From Gammaproteobacteria bacterium (GTDB taxonomy: Bacteria; Pseudomonadota; Gammaproteobacteria; Pseudomonadales; Azotimanducaceae): a stretch of 6,470 nt of DNA. Numbering within the stretch: position 1 is the first letter of the stretch; every line of letters begins with the position of its first letter. Position numbers and translations under genes: made by a program. The stretch covers positions 1 to 6,470 of the forward strand of contig JAPPHP010000101.1 of assembly GCA_028821035.1 (NCBI GenBank). Reading direction: 5' to 3'. This document shows, piece by piece, positions 5,620-6,470 of the stretch. The notes beneath the pieces were generated by a model. That model had not been told where the DNA came from. It ran no database searches and worked only from the letters and a program-made list of their open reading frames with translations.

Positions 5620-6468
5620 CGCGTCCGGCACATCGAGCCGGTCGGCGCGCAGGACCAGGCCGATCTTCGGATGGTCGAGGTAGTGCACGTCTCCCGTGCG
5701 CATGCGCCGCGTTTCGGCGAGCCGCGCGTAGCCCTGCCGGTCGGCCCCGGGGCCGGCCGCCTCTTCGTGCAGCCAGAGTTCGGCGTCGACCTCGACGTAG
5801 AGGCCGCGGGCAACCCGCAACGTTCCCTCGATTCGCGACACACCGTCCGTGTGGGGCGGGCCGATCCGCAGGAGCATGGGGATCGCCCGCGCCGGGGCAC
5901 GGGTTGCCTGGAACCAGCGTCCGTGATGCAGCACCTCGTAGTCGGCGGAGCGCCGCATGCGCCGGACGTGCGCGGCGAGGACCAGTCCGTCGGTGCGCCA
6001 CTGCATGCTGGCACGGACGAGTGCCGCCTCGTACGCGGCGAACGCGTCCCGGGCGACGGTCTCGGGTGCGGGAGGAATGGCGAGCGGAGACGGCGGGGGG
6101 ACCGCTTCGACCGTGTCCGGGGGACCGTCGGCGCCCGTATCCGGCAAGGGTATCCCGGCGGGGTCGTCCATCCACATCCATGCCGGCGGGAATGGGCCCT
6201 CCTCTGCGGGGACATCGTGGAGCGCCGGGAAGCGCCAGGCCGACGGCGGCGGATCGAACGCGGTCAGCGGCAGGGGATAGCGGCGCGGTTCGAAGGTGGT
6301 GACCGCCTCGCGCGTCTGCGGCGAGCGGTGCAGGAAGACCACGACCTCCACCACGTGCCAGTCGTACGTGAGCCAGTCGCCGAACTCGGGCTCGGCCGCG
6401 CCGGAGGGCGCGCCGAGGCCGGCTGCGAACAACGCGGCGGCAGCGTACCTGGCGGGACCGCGCCGCAT
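5578..6468 (-). CDS. csiV: CsiV-type peptidoglycan-binding periplasmic protein
   Basis: In Vibrio cholerae, CsiV binds peptidoglycan and acts with LpoA to support the PBP1A cell-wall synthase. Here a 296-residue protein starts with a signal peptide: basic MRRGPAR, a hydrophobic stretch 8-20, and a cleavage site near A24/A25. Family marks are WHVVEVVVFLHRS (37-49), VLHHGRWFQ (179-187), RIEGTLRVARGLYVEVDAELWL (212-233, described by its ends RIEGTL and AELWL) and MRTGDVHYLDHPKIGLVL (256-273). A Pro/Ala-rich low-complexity linker (about 94-136) joins the N-terminal strand region to the C-terminal domain. The ATG at 6468 is 2 nt from the window edge, so its ribosome binding site is not visible; the signal peptide supports a start here, though an upstream one is possible. 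The stop lies inside the convergent phosphorylase gene. In Pseudomonas, mfd lies beside the csiV homologue, and it may lie just beyond this window. The V. cholerae role is transferred by family. Confidence 0.85.
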   Translation of the reverse strand: MRRGPARYAAAALFAAGLGAPSGAAEPEFGDWLTYDWHVVEVVVFLHRSPQTREAVTTFEPRRYPLPLTAFDPPPSAWRFPALHDVPAEEGPFPPAWMWMDDPAGIPLPDTGADGPPDTVEAVPPPSPLAIPPAPETVARDAFAAYEAALVRASMQWRTDGLVLAAHVRRMRRSADYEVLHHGRWFQATRAPARAIPMLLRIGPPHTDGVSRIEGTLRVARGLYVEVDAELWLHEEAAGPGADRQGYARLAETRRMRTGDVHYLDHPKIGLVLRADRLDVPDALAALVEAVEEGLQ

Positions 6469-6470
6469 CC

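Noticed and set aside
5403..6302. Long + strand open frame antisense to csiV
   Set aside because: Composition is dominated by Arg, Gly, Pro and Ala, with no recognisable motif. The opposite strand has a signal peptide and CsiV motifs.
1..6470. CRISPR array, insertion sequence, tRNA, rRNA, prophage or defence genes
   Set aside because: I found no spaced repeats, transposase motifs, terminal inverted repeats or tRNA-like folds. Every large frame with convincing composition is assigned to a known family.

Overview
This is a GC-rich (about 70% by eye), densely coding chromosomal window, almost certainly from a high-GC gammaproteobacterium. TopA and LexA read very close to their E. coli counterparts. 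The lexA operator has the gammaproteobacterial CTGT-N8-ACAG form. The S-methyl-5'-thioinosine phosphorylase and CsiV-type genes are typical of Pseudomonas-like and related gammaproteobacteria. As I recall the Pseudomonas aeruginosa map, csiV, the thioinosine phosphorylase gene, lexA and topA also lie in one neighbourhood there, so this looks like a rearranged core block. I cannot name the genus.

Layout from left to right. topA runs on + from before the window to 2420 and lacks about 91 N-terminal residues. It converges on lexA (-, 2427-3026) across a 6-bp gap. Upstream of lexA is the only non-coding stretch of note (3027-3200, 174 bp). It holds a lexA promoter with a perfect TATAAT, two tandem SOS boxes 21 bp apart centre to centre, and a cluster of G-rich duplicated hairpin repeats that includes three exact copies of a 9-bp unit. 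A + strand cluster then runs divergently from lexA: a YnaI-type MscS channel (3201-4310), a hypoxanthine-guanine phosphoribosyltransferase (4307-4864) and an S-methyl-5'-thioinosine phosphorylase (4861-5619). The three are joined by two identical 4-nt GTGA stop/start overlaps, so they probably form one translationally coupled operon. On the - strand a CsiV-type periplasmic protein (5578-6468) converges on the phosphorylase, and the two coding ends overlap by 42 bp.

How the genes work together. The phosphorylase and the phosphoribosyltransferase make a logical pair: the first would release hypoxanthine from methylthioinosine, and the second would return it to IMP. The channel fused to this operon has no obvious metabolic link to it. 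LexA should repress its own gene through the two SOS boxes, and this region also holds whatever promoter drives the channel operon. I see no mobile element, CRISPR array, tRNA, rRNA or defence system. No wholly new system is evident. The most unusual non-coding signal is the repeat and hairpin cluster between lexA and the channel gene.
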